A stretch of 64,000 nucleotides of DNA from Daphnia carinata. Its lineage: Eukaryota; Arthropoda; Branchiopoda; Diplostraca; Daphniidae. Location: positions 1,798,001 through 1,862,000 of the forward strand of contig NC_081334.1 of assembly GCF_022539665.2 (NCBI RefSeq). Reading direction: 5' to 3'. The notes below the pieces were generated by a model. The model was not told where the DNA came from and made no database searches. It was given only the letters and a program-made list of their open reading frames with translations. Below, one piece after another: positions 62,600 through 64,000 of the stretch (positions within the stretch are counted from its first letter, which is position 1; each line of letters begins with the position of its first letter). The position numbers and the translations under genes are program-made.

Positions 62600-63200
62600 T
62601 AAGGTAAGCAAAAAAATCGTTTATAATACCAGAAATTGAAATTTAAATGAAAGCAACTTTTAATTTTTCTGGCATCTACATTCACGCAAATATTGGATGA
62701 AATTTCTTATTTAATAAAGTAACATTTATTTTAGCTCTTCATTCCAGGTTACTGACAATCTGCAAGCTGATCAACAAAGATGTTTTGTTACTACAGAGCT
62801 TGATTTGCTTGTTGCAACAATTGATAACAGAAAATGACGATGAGGATGACGTTTTGGTGAATGTGATGCACTTGAAAGGTGACAGACAATTATGTCCCTG
62901 TAACTAGTATGGCTTGGAATTTAGTTTTTTTCCCCCGATGGTTAGTACATCTATAGTTTCAAGATAATGAATAGATAGGTAAAAGGCTTTTATTACTTGA
63001 AATGCCTTATAATTAAAAATTACCATTTTCATACAAAATTAAGGCTACCTGTTCCAGGGATTGATAGTAGAAAGTGATGGTGAGGTTTTGGGGAGAGCAA
63101 CTTCCTTCAAAAGTTATTTTAAAAAATCAAGGTATAAAATATAGATATGAGTGTCTCACAAGCTATTGAATGTTTAACGGAAAAGGGATTTCTATTACTT
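62600..63200 (+). repeat. Repeat module shared with 10.2-10.95 kb
   Basis: Diverged direct copy of the module at 10.2-10.95 kb: shared landmarks are CAGGTTACTGACAATCTGC, GATAACAGAAAATGA followed by GTTTTGGTGAA, CTTGAAAGGTGACAGACAA, CCTGTAACTAGTATGG and GTGAGGTTTTGGGGAG. It is again followed by an AGATGGCG array. Non-coding. Confidence 0.75.
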
Positions 63201-63410
63201 GAAATGGTGATTCTAACAAAATACAATTTTTGTGCAGAAAGGTTTTCATGGAACAACACGCTGGTGAACGACTGACGAACTTGTCAACAAGTAAAAATAT
63301 TGGGTGCTACTAACGAATGAGTTTGCACAGTCAAAATGGGCTTGTAAAGAATGGATTGTTGAAGAAGACGATGGACTGTGGTGCCTTGGCGCTAAACACA
63401 CTGGTAGCCA

Positions 63411-63900
63411 GTAGATGGCGTGAAAATCCAATGACTGAAAGGCTAAGAGATGGCGTAGCAAGTCGGACGTGACCCTGAAAACCCAATAGATGGCGTAGCA
63501 AGCCGGACGTGACCCTGAAAACCCAATAGATGGCGTAGTAAGTCGGACGTCACCCTGAAAACCCAATAGATGGCGTTGCAATTTGGACGTGATCCTGAAA
63601 ACCCAATAGATGGCGTTGCAAGTCTGACCTGAAGCCGTAGCGCTATAAATGGCGTTACGAGTGTGCCCTGAATCCGTCACCCAACGGATGACGTTGCAAG
63701 TCTGACCTGAATCCGCCACCCAATGGATGACTTTGCAAGTCTGACCTGAATCCGCCACCCAATGGATGACGTTGCAAGTCTGACCTGAATCCGCCACCCA
63801 ATGGATGACGTTGCAAGTCTGACCTGAATCCGCCACCCAATGGATGACGTTGCAAGTCTGATCTGAACCCGAAGCCCAATGGAGTTTCAAGGCTGGCCTG
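63411..63900 (+). repeat. AGATGGCG array D
   Basis: At least eleven units. The first part has about 41-43 bp units of the form ACCCAATAGATGGCGTAGCA plus a GTCGGACGTGACCCTGAAA-like spacer. The second part has exact 39-bp spacing (CCAATGGATGACGTTGCAAG cores at 63721, 63760, 63799 and 63838). Because 39 is a multiple of three, long minus-strand frames run through it (63246-63980, 63655-63936). I do not regard these as genes. Confidence 0.9.
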
Positions 63901-64000
63901 TAGTCCGGCGCGGCGTTGCGTGCTGCCTTGAACCAAACTGAAATTCTTGGCCTTCGATGAATTTTCGGGTACTTCTTCACTTTGACAAGCTCAAGTTTTC

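Noticed and set aside
63246-63980. 244-residue minus-strand frame with a 13-residue repeat
   Set aside because: It follows the 39-bp array D, whose period keeps frame; the second half degenerates with the array and no domain is present.

Overview
The window looks like nuclear DNA of an arthropod, most likely a cladoceran crustacean such as Daphnia. Genes are split into small exons by mostly short GT-AG introns. The gene content includes a ciliary-type opsin, an unconventional myosin and an SPC24-like kinetochore protein. Non-coding DNA is AT-rich and full of homopolymers, including runs of 16-27 G. No bacterial operons, CRISPR arrays or rRNA genes were seen.

Layout. 1-6.9 kb: no supportable gene. 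6.9-22.9 kb: a gene-poor block made of old repeats. It holds two diverged, inverted and partly deleted copies of one long repeat (about 6.9-11.85 kb and 19.06-21.8 kb), arrays of short units carrying the core AGATGGCG, a hairpin-rich segment, a TTAA-flanked MITE, two tRNA-like remnants, an 11-copy 23-bp minisatellite and a foldback element. 22.9-28.7 kb: no convincing gene. 28.7-33.6 kb (+): an acidic two-finger C2H2 protein. 35.6-47.4 kb (-): an unconventional myosin, reconstructed in 15 exons with all phases consistent, plus a second possible first exon. 49.05-50.39 kb (-): OGFOD3, with an apparent 1-nt frameshift just before its 2-oxoglutarate-binding arginine. 50.69-51.50 kb (+): an SPC24-like gene sharing a 299-bp divergent promoter region with OGFOD3. 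51.61-53.41 kb (+): a major facilitator transporter in eight exons. 56.03-59.95 kb (+): a c-type opsin (pteropsin-like) in seven exons. 60-64 kb: intergenic DNA with a hAT-like MITE, a repeat module shared with 10 kb and another AGATGGCG array.

The genes are unrelated in function (transcription or nucleic-acid binding, actin motor, oxygenase, kinetochore, transport, photoreception), as usual in a compact animal genome. The points most worth following are the AGATGGCG arrays inside a shared mosaic repeat, the opsin's degenerate ERY motif and stop-free intron, the myosin's two phase-matched first exons, and the OGFOD3 frameshift. All exon models come from reading splice sites and reading frame by eye. 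Phase agreement is strong support, but no transcript evidence was available.
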